A stretch of 64,000 nt of DNA from Bradyrhizobium sp. B097. Its GTDB lineage: Bacteria; Pseudomonadota; Alphaproteobacteria; Rhizobiales; Xanthobacteraceae. Location: positions 8,924,501 through 8,988,500 of the forward strand of contig NZ_CP152412.1 in NCBI RefSeq assembly GCF_038957035.1, given 5' to 3'. Shown here piece after piece: positions 31,307 through 39,731 of this stretch. Within the stretch, counting starts at the first letter, position 1. The number at the start of each line of letters is the position of its first letter. Position numbers and translations under genes: made by a program. The notes under the pieces are model-generated. The model saw only the letters and a program-made list of their open reading frames with translations. It searched no databases and was not told where the DNA came from.

Positions 31307-33079
31307 ATGCATAGTTTCACCAAAAACGATTTTCAGGCGGGCACGGTAGAGACCGGGCAGGACGACATTTCCAGCAATGAATTGCGCATCCTGCGCGATC
31401 TTCTCCAACTGCTGCCGGCCGGCGTGACCGTCCAGGATGAGCAGGGCCAGTTCATTCTGGTGAACGAAGCGGCAGCGAGCCAGTTGCAGCTGGCGGCCAG
31501 CGCGAGCCAGCCATCGCCGGTCGACGAGCGCCATGCCGCCAATCTGGACCTGTTGCGCAGCGGCCGTCCGGTGGTGCTCGAGGAAGTCCTCGCCTGCGGC
31601 GCAGCCAAATACGTGTTCCTCACCGCGCACCGGCCGGTCCAGATCGCCGGCCGCAATCTCCTGATTTCGACCTCGACCGACATCAGCGAGCAGAAGGCGT
31701 TCGAGGATCAGCTGTTCCGCTCGGCCTATTACGATGAACTGACCGGCCTGCCGACCCGGCGGGTGATCGAGCATCGCGTCAACGGCCTGATCCGCGACTC
31801 CGCGCAGAGCCATTTCGCGCTCGCCTTCCTCGACGTCGACAACTTCAAGCACATCAACGACTATTACGGCCACGCGATCGGCGATGCGCTGCTGGTCGAA
31901 CTGTCCAAGCGGCTCGGCCACGCGCTGCGCGAGACCGATATCCTGTCACGGATCTCCGGCGACGAGTTCCTGCTGCTGCTGAACCCGATCAGCGGCAACG
32001 ACGAGGTCGCCGAATTCATCCACGTCATGCAGGAACGGCTGAAGGCGCCGTTCTTCATCGAGGACTCCGAGATCTTCGCCTCGACCTCGATCGGCGTCAG
32101 CCTCCACCCCATGCATGGCAGGAGCTACGAGGCGCTGCGCCAGAACGCCGACATCGCGATGTACCGCGTCAAGAACAACGGCAAGGGCGCGACCGCGTTC
32201 TTCGACAACAGCATGGAGCGCGAGGCGCTGGCGCGGATGAAGATCGAGCAGTCGTTGCGGCTGGCGATCCTGGAAAAGCGCTTCTGCTGCGCATTCCAGC
32301 CCAAGGTCGATATCCGCACCCAGGAGATCAAGGGCATCGAGGCGCTGGTGCGGCTGCGCGACGACGAGGGCGTGATCCAGGCGCCGGGCACCTTCATCAA
32401 CCTCGCCGTGGAGCTCGGCCTGATCGACGAGCTGACGTTTCTGGTGCTGGCGGAGATCGTCAAGTCAATCGACCTGATCAACGACACGTTCGGCCCCACG
32501 GCGACGATCAGCATCAATGTCGCCGCCAAGCAGGCTGGCAACGTCGAATTCATGCGCCGCTTCGCACGCGCGATCGAGGAGACCGGCTTCCCGAAACGCT
32601 TCATGATCGAGGTGACCGAGGACGCGTTCGTGACCCGGTCGCATTTCCAGGACCAGATCCTGCCGATCCTGCGCGGCATCGGCGTCGGCATCTCGATCGA
32701 CGATTTCGGCATCGGCTATTCGTCGCTGTCGGCGCTCGCCGACATCACCGCCGACGAGATCAAGATCGACCGCTCCTTCATCACCGACATCCATCAACGG
32801 CCGCGCAGCCAGGGCATCCTGCGCGCGATCGAATCGCTGAGCGAAGCGCTTGGCATGACCGTGATCGCCGAGGGCATCGAATCCTATGAGGAGCTCACCT
32901 ATCTGCAGGCGGCGACCAAGATCCGCTACGCCCAGGGCTATTACTTCGCCAGGCCGATTTTCCTCGAGGACCTGAAGCCGGCGACCCCGGTCGCCAGCGA
33001 GGCGCGCGCCAGCATGGCGGCACGCACGGCCCAGGAAGGTCGCCAGAGCTACTCGCGCGCCAGCGGTTTCAGGCGGTAA
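31307..33079 (+). CDS. PAS-GGDEF-EAL c-di-GMP signalling protein
   Basis: This 590-residue, soluble protein makes or degrades cyclic di-GMP. The N-terminal part has a PAS-like sensor (LPAGVTVQDEQGQFILVNEA). The GGDEF domain has SGDEF at the active site (RISGDEFLLLL), a variant still compatible with cyclase activity. The EAL domain is intact, with EALVRL, NVAAKQ, EVTED, the DDFGIGYSSL loop and IAEGIESYEEL. Both activities may be present, or one may regulate the other. ATG 31307 is chosen because AAGGT lies 7 bases upstream and the longer frame shows no similarity. No membrane segment. Confidence 0.88.
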   Translation: MHSFTKNDFQAGTVETGQDDISSNELRILRDLLQLLPAGVTVQDEQGQFILVNEAAASQLQLAASASQPSPVDERHAANLDLLRSGRPVVLEEVLACGAAKYVFLTAHRPVQIAGRNLLISTSTDISEQKAFEDQLFRSAYYDELTGLPTRRVIEHRVNGLIRDSAQSHFALAFLDVDNFKHINDYYGHAIGDALLVELSKRLGHALRETDILSRISGDEFLLLLNPISGNDEVAEFIHVMQERLKAPFFIEDSEIFASTSIGVSLHPMHGRSYEALRQNADIAMYRVKNNGKGATAFFDNSMEREALARMKIEQSLRLAILEKRFCCAFQPKVDIRTQEIKGIEALVRLRDDEGVIQAPGTFINLAVELGLIDELTFLVLAEIVKSIDLINDTFGPTATISINVAAKQAGNVEFMRRFARAIEETGFPKRFMIEVTEDAFVTRSHFQDQILPILRGIGVGISIDDFGIGYSSLSALADITADEIKIDRSFITDIHQRPRSQGILRAIESLSEALGMTVIAEGIESYEELTYLQAATKIRYAQGYYFARPIFLEDLKPATPVASEARASMAARTAQEGRQSYSRASGFRR

Positions 33080-33326
33080 GGCAGATCAGAGGGCAATCGC
33101 GACGGGACTGCACCCTCTCCCGCTTGCGCAGGGCTATCGTATATTGCGCTCATAGAACGAGACCGATAACCGGATGCGATAGCTTGTCCCAGGGGCGCGC
33201 TGCCAAAATATCGAAAACAACCCCATGCAAAGGTGCCGGCAGCCGCCGGCCTTCGACACGGCAACTTGACACGTCGGGCAAATCAGCGGCATTATTCTAT
33301 TATTCAGAAATCGTGCAGGCGACCGG

Positions 33327-33401
33327 TACGCTGCGGCTTGTCGGCTCCAGCACTCCGTCTCTGGAATACTGGATCACCCGTGTGCGCGGGTGATGACAGC
33401 G
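33327..33401. repeat. Partial copy of the 3914-4020 repeat
   Basis: It shares TACGCTGCGG, CTCTGGAATACTGGATC and GCGGGTGATGACAGCG with the repeat at 3914-4020, but lacks its left end. It stands in a gene-free stretch of about 640 bases (33080-33724). Confidence 0.65.
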
Positions 33402-33440
33402 CGTGATGTGGGGCGCCTTGAATCGCGAACCCATCCTCAT

Positions 33441-33566
33441 CGTCGTCCTGGCGAAAGCCAGGACCCATTACCCCGAATGAGAATTGCTGCGCGACGCTGG
33501 GGCAGCGTTCCCGTTAACAAGCAAATACGGTGGTTATGGGTCCTGGCTTTCGCCAGGACGACGATC
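33441..33566. repeat. Intergenic inverted repeat, second copy of the 20323 family
   Basis: The left unit at 33441-33470 contains CGTCGTCCTGGCGAAAGCC. The right unit at 33529-33566 is its inverse with GGTTATGGGTCCTGGC and CCAGGACGACGATCG. Together with the copy at 20323-20450 it defines a family with two inverted outer units around a variable middle. The rest of 33080-33724 shows only a CCTCTCCCGCTTGCGC fragment of the 12377 family. Confidence 0.78.
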
Positions 33567-33724
33567 GTATGTGTCACCCCGCACTGTCATCGCCCGGTCC
33601 ATGCGCAATTGCGCACAGGCCGGGCGATGACGGCGGGGGACGAGGATATAGCCCCATAGACTCTTATGCGATTGCCCTACCCGCAAGCGGACGAGGTAGG
33701 ATAGCGAGACAGCTGCGGACGCAG

Positions 33725-34366
33725 CTACTTCTCCAGCACCGGGAGCGGAGGCACGCTGTCATTGGCGGAGCCGGCCTGCATCGTGATCAGCGTCATCGAG
33801 ACCAGGTCGTAATAGCCCATGATGCCGATGATATCCATGATGCCGCGCTCGCCGAATTTCTCCTGCGCCGCCTTGTAGACCGCGTCGCTGACCTTCCTGT
33901 CGCGATAAAGCGCAATGCCGAGATCGTAGAGCGCGGCCTCGTCGTCCTTCATGCCGTCGGGCCGCGTGCCCTTGGCAATGGCGTCTGCGATCTTCGGATC
34001 GAGCCCGCCCTTCATCGCCAGCGGATAGTGCGCGGACCATTCGTATTGCGCGGTCCAGTGCCGCGCCGTGATCAGGATCGCCATTTCGCTCAGCCGCGCC
34101 GGCAGCGAGGTGTTCCAGCGCAGATAGTCCGACAGGTTCGACAGCTTCGGCGCCAGATCGGGGTTGCGGATATAGGCGCGGTAGGGCGGCACAGTGAACT
34201 TGGCGTTGCGCGGCGGCGCGCTGATCAGGTCTGCCCAAGACTTTTGCGGTGGTGACAGTTCCTCGGCCTTGAGCGGCGCGAACCGCACGGCGTCCTCGGC
34301 TCGCACAGCGGCCTGCGCAGTCAACGCCAGCACTGCCAGAACGCCCGCCCCAAGTAATTTTCTCAT
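33725..34366 (-). CDS. Secreted carboxymuconolactone decarboxylase-family protein
   Basis: This 213-residue protein of the CMD/AhpD-like fold has a signal peptide (MRKLLGAGVLAVLALTAQAA). The CMD helices are recognisable in LPARLSEMAILITARHWTAQYEWSAH and EKFGERGIMDIIGIMGYY. The CxxC pair of peroxidase-type AhpD is absent, so it is not an obvious alkylhydroperoxidase; role unknown. ATG 34366 is chosen because GGGAGAG lies 6 bases upstream. The repeat at 34423-34524 lies directly upstream and may contain its promoter. Confidence 0.8.
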   Translation of the reverse strand: MRKLLGAGVLAVLALTAQAAVRAEDAVRFAPLKAEELSPPQKSWADLISAPPRNAKFTVPPYRAYIRNPDLAPKLSNLSDYLRWNTSLPARLSEMAILITARHWTAQYEWSAHYPLAMKGGLDPKIADAIAKGTRPDGMKDDEAALYDLGIALYRDRKVSDAVYKAAQEKFGERGIMDIIGIMGYYDLVSMTLITMQAGSANDSVPPLPVLEK

Positions 34367-34422
34367 TGTTGCTCTCCCTTTCCGATGCAGGCTTCTCGTC
34401 GTCCTGCACGGCCGCGCGAGCT

Positions 34423-34524
34423 TAGAGCGTTTTCGAGCGAAGTGGACCCGGTTCGCGTGAAGAAAACGCGTCAAAACAAGAATCTAGAGCTTCGGTTCTG
34501 ATTCAATCAGGACCGAAGCTCTAG
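34423..34524. repeat. Dispersed repeat (TTAGAGCGTTTTCGAGCGAA) with hairpin
   Basis: This unit starts TAGAGCGTTTTCGAGCGAAG and contains GGTTCGCGTGAAGAAAACGC and TCAAAACAAGAATCTAGAGC. It ends in a perfect-looking hairpin formed by CTAGAGCTTCGG and CCGAAGCTCTAG. A second copy, inverted, is at 52149-52228. It is one of the common Bradyrhizobium dispersed repeats. Confidence 0.8.
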
Positions 34525-34633
34525 CCGCGATCAAAGAGATGCAACGCGGCGAGCGCGCATTTGGCCGCACCTACCGCCACGCCCGACATCAGCCTATATT
34601 GGGGGCGTCCGAAGCGGCGCGAAGGTGTCAGCC

Positions 34634-35038
34634 ATGCAGCCTGTGTCTATCCTCCTGAACATCCTCTGGATCCTGATCGGCGGCGCCTGGATGGCGTTCG
34701 GCTGGCTGATCGCCGCTGTCATCATGGCTGTCACCATCATCGGGCTGCCCTGGGCACGCGCGGCGTTCAACATCGCGGTCTACACGCTGCTGCCGTTCGG
34801 CTCGCGTGCGGTACGCCGCGACGAAGTCACCGGCATGTCCGATATCGGAACCGGACCGCTCGGCGTGATCGGCAATCTGATCTGGTTCATCCTGGCCGGC
34901 TGGTGGCTTGCGATCGGCCATGTGATCACCGCGATCCTGCTCGCGGTGACCATCATCGGCATCCCCTTCGCCTGGGCACATCTCAAGCTTGCCGGCATCG
35001 CGCTGTGGCCGATCGGCAAGGTGATCGTGCCGGTGTAA
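34634..35038 (+). CDS. YccF-family inner-membrane protein
   Basis: The product has 134 residues and a duplicated YccF (DUF307) fold with four membrane spans in two similar pairs. The two halves repeat ILLNILWILIGGAWMAFGWL...VTIIGLPWARAAFN and IGNLIWFILAGWWLAIGHVI...VTIIGIPFAWAHLK, the family hallmark. The function is unknown. ATG 34634 is chosen because GAAGG lies 7 bases upstream; a GTG at 34625 is in frame. Monocistronic. Confidence 0.83.
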   Translation: MQPVSILLNILWILIGGAWMAFGWLIAAVIMAVTIIGLPWARAAFNIAVYTLLPFGSRAVRRDEVTGMSDIGTGPLGVIGNLIWFILAGWWLAIGHVITAILLAVTIIGIPFAWAHLKLAGIALWPIGKVIVPV

Positions 35039-35071
35039 GGCGCAGTCCGCAGGCGGATCGCGAGGCGTTCG

Positions 35072-35746
35072 TCAGCGCGCCAGCGCGTCGACCTGCGCTT
35101 CGAGCGCTTCGATCACCATCGTCAGCGAGGCCGCCTTGCCCATCGTCCGCGAAATGATCGGCGCGCCGGACTGGAAGCCGGTCAGCCCGGCGATCATCAT
35201 CACGGCGCGGACGCGCGCCTGCGCCGTCGTCAATCGCGCGCTGGACGCTGCGATGATCAGCTGGGCCACGAGCTCGATTCCCGGCCGCCACAGCCCGGCA
35301 TAGAGAACCTCGAAAGCCCGCCCGGGATCCGCCAGCTCGCGCTGGACGAACAGGCGATTCTGCTCGCTCGCCGATGTCAGCAGGAAGCGCGCCAGCGCCG
35401 TGAGCAGCAGCTTCAACTGCGCGCGGGCGCCGTCCGGATCAGGCGGTCCCTCCAGCGACGCGGCAGCAGCCTCGCCGACCGCTGCCATGCTCTCGCGATA
35501 GCGCGCCAGGATTTCATGCGCGCAGGCGAGATAGAGGCCTTCCTTGTTGCCGAAATAATAGTTGAGCGCGGGCAGGTTGATGCCCGCCTCCTCGGCGATC
35601 TGCCGGGTGGTCACCCGGGCGAAGCCGCTGTTGCCGAACGCCGCGAGCGCGGCGTTGAGGATGCGGTCGTGGGTCTCGTCACCCTTCTTGTAGGGGGTCG
35701 TGGCCGATCGCGTCGGCGGCGGGAGGGGGTTGTTTCGTGCGCTCAT
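35072..35746 (-). CDS. TetR-family transcriptional regulator (CecR/YbiH-like)
   Basis: This 224-residue repressor has a TetR helix-turn-helix (TRQIAEEAGINLPALNYYFGNKEGLY) and a C-terminal ligand domain of the YbiH type (FVQRELADPGRAFEVLY). It diverges from the MpaB-family oxygenase gene with 91 bases between starts. The intergenic region holds two TATC-N4-GATA palindromes (35756-35769 and 35786-35797), so it probably represses itself and the oxygenase. The ligand is unknown. Confidence 0.87.
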   Translation of the reverse strand: MSARNNPLPPPTRSATTPYKKGDETHDRILNAALAAFGNSGFARVTTRQIAEEAGINLPALNYYFGNKEGLYLACAHEILARYRESMAAVGEAAAASLEGPPDPDGARAQLKLLLTALARFLLTSASEQNRLFVQRELADPGRAFEVLYAGLWRPGIELVAQLIIAASSARLTTAQARVRAVMMIAGLTGFQSGAPIISRTMGKAASLTMVIEALEAQVDALAR

Positions 35747-35755
35747 CGGAAAATC

Positions 35756-35769
35756 ATATCACACGATAT
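35756..35769. promoter_or_regulatory. TetR operator candidate 1
   Basis: A perfect palindrome, ATATC-ACAC-GATAT (5+4+5), lies in the divergent gap between the TetR gene (start 35746) and the MpaB-family gene (start 35838). Confidence 0.6.
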
Positions 35770-35785
35770 TATTTATTGCATTTCC

Positions 35786-35797
35786 TATCGCTTGATA
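35786..35797. promoter_or_regulatory. TetR operator candidate 2
   Basis: TATC-GCTT-GATA repeats the same half-sites as candidate 1, with centres about 29 bases apart (nearly three helical turns), as expected for two dimers binding one face. Confidence 0.55.
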
Positions 35798-35837
35798 TAA
35801 ATTTGCGGCAGCCAATGAAGATCAGGGAGAGCCGCGG

Positions 35838-37181
35838 ATGCAGGCCGGAACGCTGGAAAAGCTGCGCAGCAACGTCGCCGCGCAGAAGGAGAGGAATCCC
35901 GGGATCTACGGCAAGGTCGACTTCTCCATCGTCCCGGAACGATTTACGCAAGATGCCGGCAGCCCAAGCGTGCTCCCCGCAAAATTCGACGCCGCCCGCG
36001 CGGCGTTACTGGCCGATCCCGACCGTATGGCGTTCATCCGCAGCTACACGATGATGGGCGATCCGCCCGCCGACGCCTATGCGGCGCTGATGCGCGAATA
36101 CGGCTTCCGCCGGCTGGTCACCATGCTGGTTCAGGCCTGCGATGCGGGCGTCGAGACGGTGGCCGATGCGCCAGGCGAACTGATCGCGCTGATCCGCGAC
36201 ATGGAGCGCACGCCCGCCTGGCTCGACATGAAGCTGGTCGAGGAAGGCGCGCGGATCGATCGCAACGCCGCCGCCAATCTCAGCCCCTTCATCATCCGCG
36301 GCGCGTTTCTTGCGACCTTCATGAACAAATACGCGGCGCTGCCGATGGCGATCACCAACGCATTGTCGAGCGGCACGTCGGCGCGGCGCGTCAAGGAGAC
36401 CGCGACGTTCTTTGCCACCTCGGTGCTTCCAGGTGCGCTCGGGCGGTTCGGCGCGGGCTTCAAGGCAGCGGCAATGGTGCGGCTGATGCACTCGATGGTG
36501 CGCGCCAACGTGATGCGCCGCGCCGACAATTGGGACATTTCGGTCTATGGCATCCCGATTCCGCAGGTCGACCAGATGCCGGCCGGACTGATCCCGATCT
36601 TCCTGCTTGCGCAGAAGGTGCTGGCCGACGGCCGCACGGCGTTCACGGCGGAGGAACGGGCCCGCGTCGAGCTTGCGCGCTACCGCTGCGTCCTGCTCGG
36701 CCTGCCGGAGGACCTGCTCGCCGATACGCCGAAGGGTATTGTCGACCTCATGCTGCTGCGCTCTGCGACGCTGCGGGCCGGCTATGACGACAAGACCTGC
36801 GGCGAACTGGTCCGGGCCACGATGGCGGCAACCTTGCGCTCCGACGAATCCTTCGGCAGCCGTCTGTTCGAATTCTTCGAACGCAGCTTCGCGAAGACGT
36901 TCTTCCTGAACAGCTTCCTGAACGGCGACAGGGCAAGAGCCGCATCGATCGGCGTACCGGTCACAGCGGGGGATCGCACCGTGACGGCCCTGGTCGGGAT
37001 CTTCCTGTTCAGCCGGCTTGCGCTCTACCGGCTGGCGTCGCGCATTCCCGGCCTCCGCGAGGCTGCCGACCGGCGGCTGGTCAAGCGAATCGAAAGTCTG
37101 CTGAAGGACTACGGCCACGCCGAGTTCACGACGGACGCCGCCGCCTATCGGCCGGCGCAGGCGTCGGCCGTGAAGTCCTAA
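35838..37181 (+). CDS. MpaB/latex-clearing-type oxygenase (DUF2236)
   Basis: The product has 447 residues and matches the DUF2236 (MpaB, rubber-oxygenase-like) family, heme proteins that cleave or oxidise hydrophobic substrates. The typical helical core is present: MREYGFRRLVTMLVQACDAG, TPAWLDMKLVEEGARIDRN, then MVRLMHSMVRANVMRR with the candidate heme-ligand His in LMHSM. FFATSVLPGALGRFGAG precedes it. There is a weak hydrophobic stretch near the C-terminus. The divergent TetR gene and shared palindromes suggest ligand-induced expression. The substrate cannot be inferred; rubber oxygenases are only one branch. Confidence 0.82.
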   Translation: MQAGTLEKLRSNVAAQKERNPGIYGKVDFSIVPERFTQDAGSPSVLPAKFDAARAALLADPDRMAFIRSYTMMGDPPADAYAALMREYGFRRLVTMLVQACDAGVETVADAPGELIALIRDMERTPAWLDMKLVEEGARIDRNAAANLSPFIIRGAFLATFMNKYAALPMAITNALSSGTSARRVKETATFFATSVLPGALGRFGAGFKAAAMVRLMHSMVRANVMRRADNWDISVYGIPIPQVDQMPAGLIPIFLLAQKVLADGRTAFTAEERARVELARYRCVLLGLPEDLLADTPKGIVDLMLLRSATLRAGYDDKTCGELVRATMAATLRSDESFGSRLFEFFERSFAKTFFLNSFLNGDRARAASIGVPVTAGDRTVTALVGIFLFSRLALYRLASRIPGLREAADRRLVKRIESLLKDYGHAEFTTDAAAYRPAQASAVKS

Positions 37182-37231
37182 GGCGCGTGGACCGGGTCGC
37201 CGCGCGACATACGCACCGGCGACCTCGGTGC

Positions 37232-37489
37232 CTAGAGCCAATCCTTCGTCGTCTGGGAACAAGCCTGGTAGTCGCGCCGCCAGATGAAACCACCGCCACT
37301 ACAGGGGGGACGTGGGCGCGAGGTGGCGGGGCACTCGTTCCTGACCCGTGCGCTGGTGCCCCAGCCGTCGATCACACAGGCACCTCGTGAGGTCCTGTGG
37401 CAACCGTCGCCACATCCCTCTGCGGCGTTGGCGGGGGTCAAGCTGAGGAACGCGCTGGCTGTCAGAAGCGTGATCAAACCTGCTCTCAT
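37232..37489 (-). CDS. Small secreted cysteine-containing protein
   Basis: The product has 85 residues with a signal peptide (MRAGLITLLTASAFLSLTPA) and a short mature part with six cysteines (GCGDGCHRTSRGACVIDGW and further). It is not recognised beyond resembling small secreted GCGxGCHR-type rhizobial proteins. GGAG lies 7 bases before ATG 37489; an alternative ATG at 37501 would add 4 residues. No operon partner; the next gene upstream is the broken hydrolase. Confidence 0.7.
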   Translation of the reverse strand: MRAGLITLLTASAFLSLTPANAAEGCGDGCHRTSRGACVIDGWGTSARVRNECPATSRPRPPCSGGGFIWRRDYQACSQTTKDWL

Positions 37490-37597
37490 GATGTTCTCCA
37501 TCGAGCTGTCGGTTCTGATGCTCCATTCGCGAGACGAGCGTAGGCAATCCTCACGCCGCTTGCCACCGATTTCACGCACAAATTCCGGTGTGCGGTA

Positions 37598-38354
37598 TCA
37601 GCGCGCCGCCTCGCAGCCGGGGATGTCAAACACCGCGGTCAGGCCGCAGGGCGAGTTGAGCATCTTGCCGCCCTCGTGGCCGACGCCAGGCACATCCCAC
37701 ACGCTGTGGTTCGGCGTGCCGTTGTCGCGGGCCTGCATCGCCGCGGTAGCGCACGCCGATGCCCTCACGGAGCAGTACTTGATCGCCCTTCACCGCGATC
37801 GCGTAGCGCTGCACCACCTGGCCGCCGCCGGAGTGGCCGAACACGACGACCTGCTTCAGGCTCGGAAACAGCCTGCGGTCGCCGAGCCTGGCCAGGATCG
37901 CATCGAGCGCCTCGAACGAACTCGCAGGATTCGGCGCGACCGCGGGCTCGCCGCCCTGCCAGCCATAGAGGCTCCAGCGCAGCGTTTCCGCCGGCAGCTT
38001 GAACGCCTCGACATCAGGCTCGATCAAAAATTGCGGCGCGATCATCAGCGTGCTCTTGCCGATATCGCCGGCCGCGGCCTGCGCACTCAGCGCCGCGCGG
38101 AAATAGTCGTCGGCATTGCGCAACACCCCGTGCAGCACCAGCACCGCGCGGGTGACGTCCGGCAGCGGATTGGACCAATCGGCCGAAAGATAGACCGGAA
38201 AGGTCGCGCTGCCGACGGCAATGCGACCGCTGGCGACCTCCTTGACCGGCTTCTGGTCACGCTCGATCTGCGCCTGCGTTGCCGACGCGATCGGCGCGTG
38301 GGCCGTCGTCGCAATGAGCAGCGCCAGTGCCGCAAGCCAGGCTCGATGATGCAT
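37598..38354 (-). pseudogene. Secreted alpha/beta hydrolase, broken by internal deletion and frameshift
   Basis: The first 205 codons read normally: signal peptide (MHHRAWLAALALLIATTAHA), VLVLHGVLRNADDYF, and the nucleophile elbow VVVFGHSGGGQ. After REGIGVRY the frame goes out of register. In the +1 frame from about 37726 down to the stop at 37598 the sequence continues as AMQARDNGTPNHSVWDVPGV and GHEGGKMLNSPCGLTAVFD, which carries the catalytic His (GHEG) and a natural C-terminus (IPGCEAAR). In this family roughly 70-100 residues normally lie between the two parts, so a deletion with a frameshift removed them. In the unbroken frame the product would end in an unrelated tail at 37626. GGAG precedes the start. 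Confidence 0.78.
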
Positions 38355-38453
38355 GGTTCAACTCCATTGGTGCCGCCGATGCGATGCAGCTGGATCATGG
38401 CGCGTTGGGCGCCGATTCACCCATGAATTTTCGGAAAGCTTCCCGACCGCACC

Positions 38454-39527
38454 TCAGGCGGCGAGCCGCCCGCGATTGTTCGCGGCAAGGATCGGGCGGA
38501 TCAGGCGGCCGAACCGCTCGGCCTCCTCGTCATGCAGATAGCCGGACAGGCAGAAGGAGTGGCAGCCGACGTCGATGAATTGCTGCAAGGTCGCGGCGCA
38601 TTGTTCGGGATTGCCTACCACGGCGATGCCGGCGCCGGGCCGCACCTTGGTGATCCCGGTCCACAGATGCGGCATCAGGAGGTCACCATAGTCGCGCGCG
38701 AGTTGCTGCACGCGCTGGTTGGCCTCGGACCTGACATAGAGCGTCTTCATCTCCTGCTTCTGCCGCTCGGTGGCGTGGCGCACCAACTGGTCGGCCGCCT
38801 GCCAGGCATCCGCCTCGGTCTCACGGCAGATCACCTGCAGCCGCATGCCGAAGCCGATCGCATCCTCGCGGTCATGCGCCCGCGCCATCCGCCGGATCTC
38901 GGCGATATTCTCCGCGATGCGCTCCGGCAGATCGCCCCAGAACAGATGGACGTCGGAATGCTTCGCCGAGACCTCCCAGGCCTGCCGCGAGCCGCCGCCG
39001 AGATAGAATTTTGGAAACGGCTGCTGCAGCGGACGCGGCCGGATATGCGCACCCGAGATCGTATGAAACTTGCCCTGGAAGTTCACCGGCCCCCGCGTCG
39101 TCCACAGCGCCTTCAGGATCGAGACCTCCTCCTCCATCAACGCGTAGCGTTCCTCCTTGGCGTAGCGCACGCCTTCGACCTCGCTCTCGTTCTGACCCGC
39201 GATCAGGTTGATGCAAATCCGCCCGCCCGACATCTGGTCGAAGGTCGAGATCATCTTGGCCATCAGCACCGGGTTGATATAGCCCGGCCTTGCCGCAATC
39301 AGCGGCTTGATCCGCGCCGAGCGTGCCGCCATGAAGGCGCCGGATATCCAGGCCTCCCAGCACACCGAGCCGACCGGGATCAGGAGATATTCAAACCCGG
39401 CATCCTCGGCCGCCTTGACCACGCGGTCGCAGAGTTCCGGCGACCCCGCGACCTGCGCCTCCATCAGCCCGTAGGCCGTGGTGTCGCCATGCGTGGGCAG
39501 ATACCAGCCGAATTCCAGCGCACGCAT
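38454..39527 (-). CDS. LLM-class flavin-dependent alkanesulfonate-type monooxygenase
   Basis: This 357-residue TIM-barrel monooxygenase is close to SsuD. It starts LEFGWYLPTHGDTTAYG, with ARPGYINPVLMAKMISTFDQ, INLIAGQNESEVEGVRYAKE, FYLGGGSRQAWEVSAKHSD and the C-terminal VVGNPEQCAATLQQFIDVGC. The fold uses FMNH2 from a reductase. Substrate by homology is a sulfonate, but that is not proven. ATG 39527 follows GAGGGAG by 5-6 bases; the upstream extension is not conserved. It is separated from the tRNA gene by about 127 bases. Confidence 0.85.
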   Translation of the reverse strand: MRALEFGWYLPTHGDTTAYGLMEAQVAGSPELCDRVVKAAEDAGFEYLLIPVGSVCWEAWISGAFMAARSARIKPLIAARPGYINPVLMAKMISTFDQMSGGRICINLIAGQNESEVEGVRYAKEERYALMEEEVSILKALWTTRGPVNFQGKFHTISGAHIRPRPLQQPFPKFYLGGGSRQAWEVSAKHSDVHLFWGDLPERIAENIAEIRRMARAHDREDAIGFGMRLQVICRETEADAWQAADQLVRHATERQKQEMKTLYVRSEANQRVQQLARDYGDLLMPHLWTGITKVRPGAGIAVVGNPEQCAATLQQFIDVGCHSFCLSGYLHDEEAERFGRLIRPILAANNRGRLAA

Positions 39528-39654
39528 GGCAAACTCCCTCGAAAGACGGCCTTTTTCCGCAAGGCCTGTCATGGCGCAGGCAGTTTACAGCCCTGAACCG
39601 GCCGGACAACGCCGTTGCCGACCCGGAGCCAATCAGCTAAATGGTGGCCGGTAC

Positions 39655-39731
39655 GCACCCGTAGCTCAGCTGGATAGAGCGTTGCCCTCCGAAGGCAAAG
39701 GTCACACGTTCGAATCGTGTCGGGTGCGCCA
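39655..39731 (+). tRNA. tRNA-Arg (anticodon CCG)
   Basis: The acceptor stem is GCACCCG paired with CGGGTGC, D-arm TAGCTCAGCTGGATAGAGC, anticodon stem TTGCC-CTCCGAA-GGCAA (anticodon CCG in the loop), TPsiC arm CACACGTTCGAATCGTGT, and an encoded CCA at the 3' end. Length 77 with CCA. The 3' half is overlapped antisense by the end of a recombinase gene, so it is the likely chromosomal attachment site of the element on its right. Confidence 0.95.
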
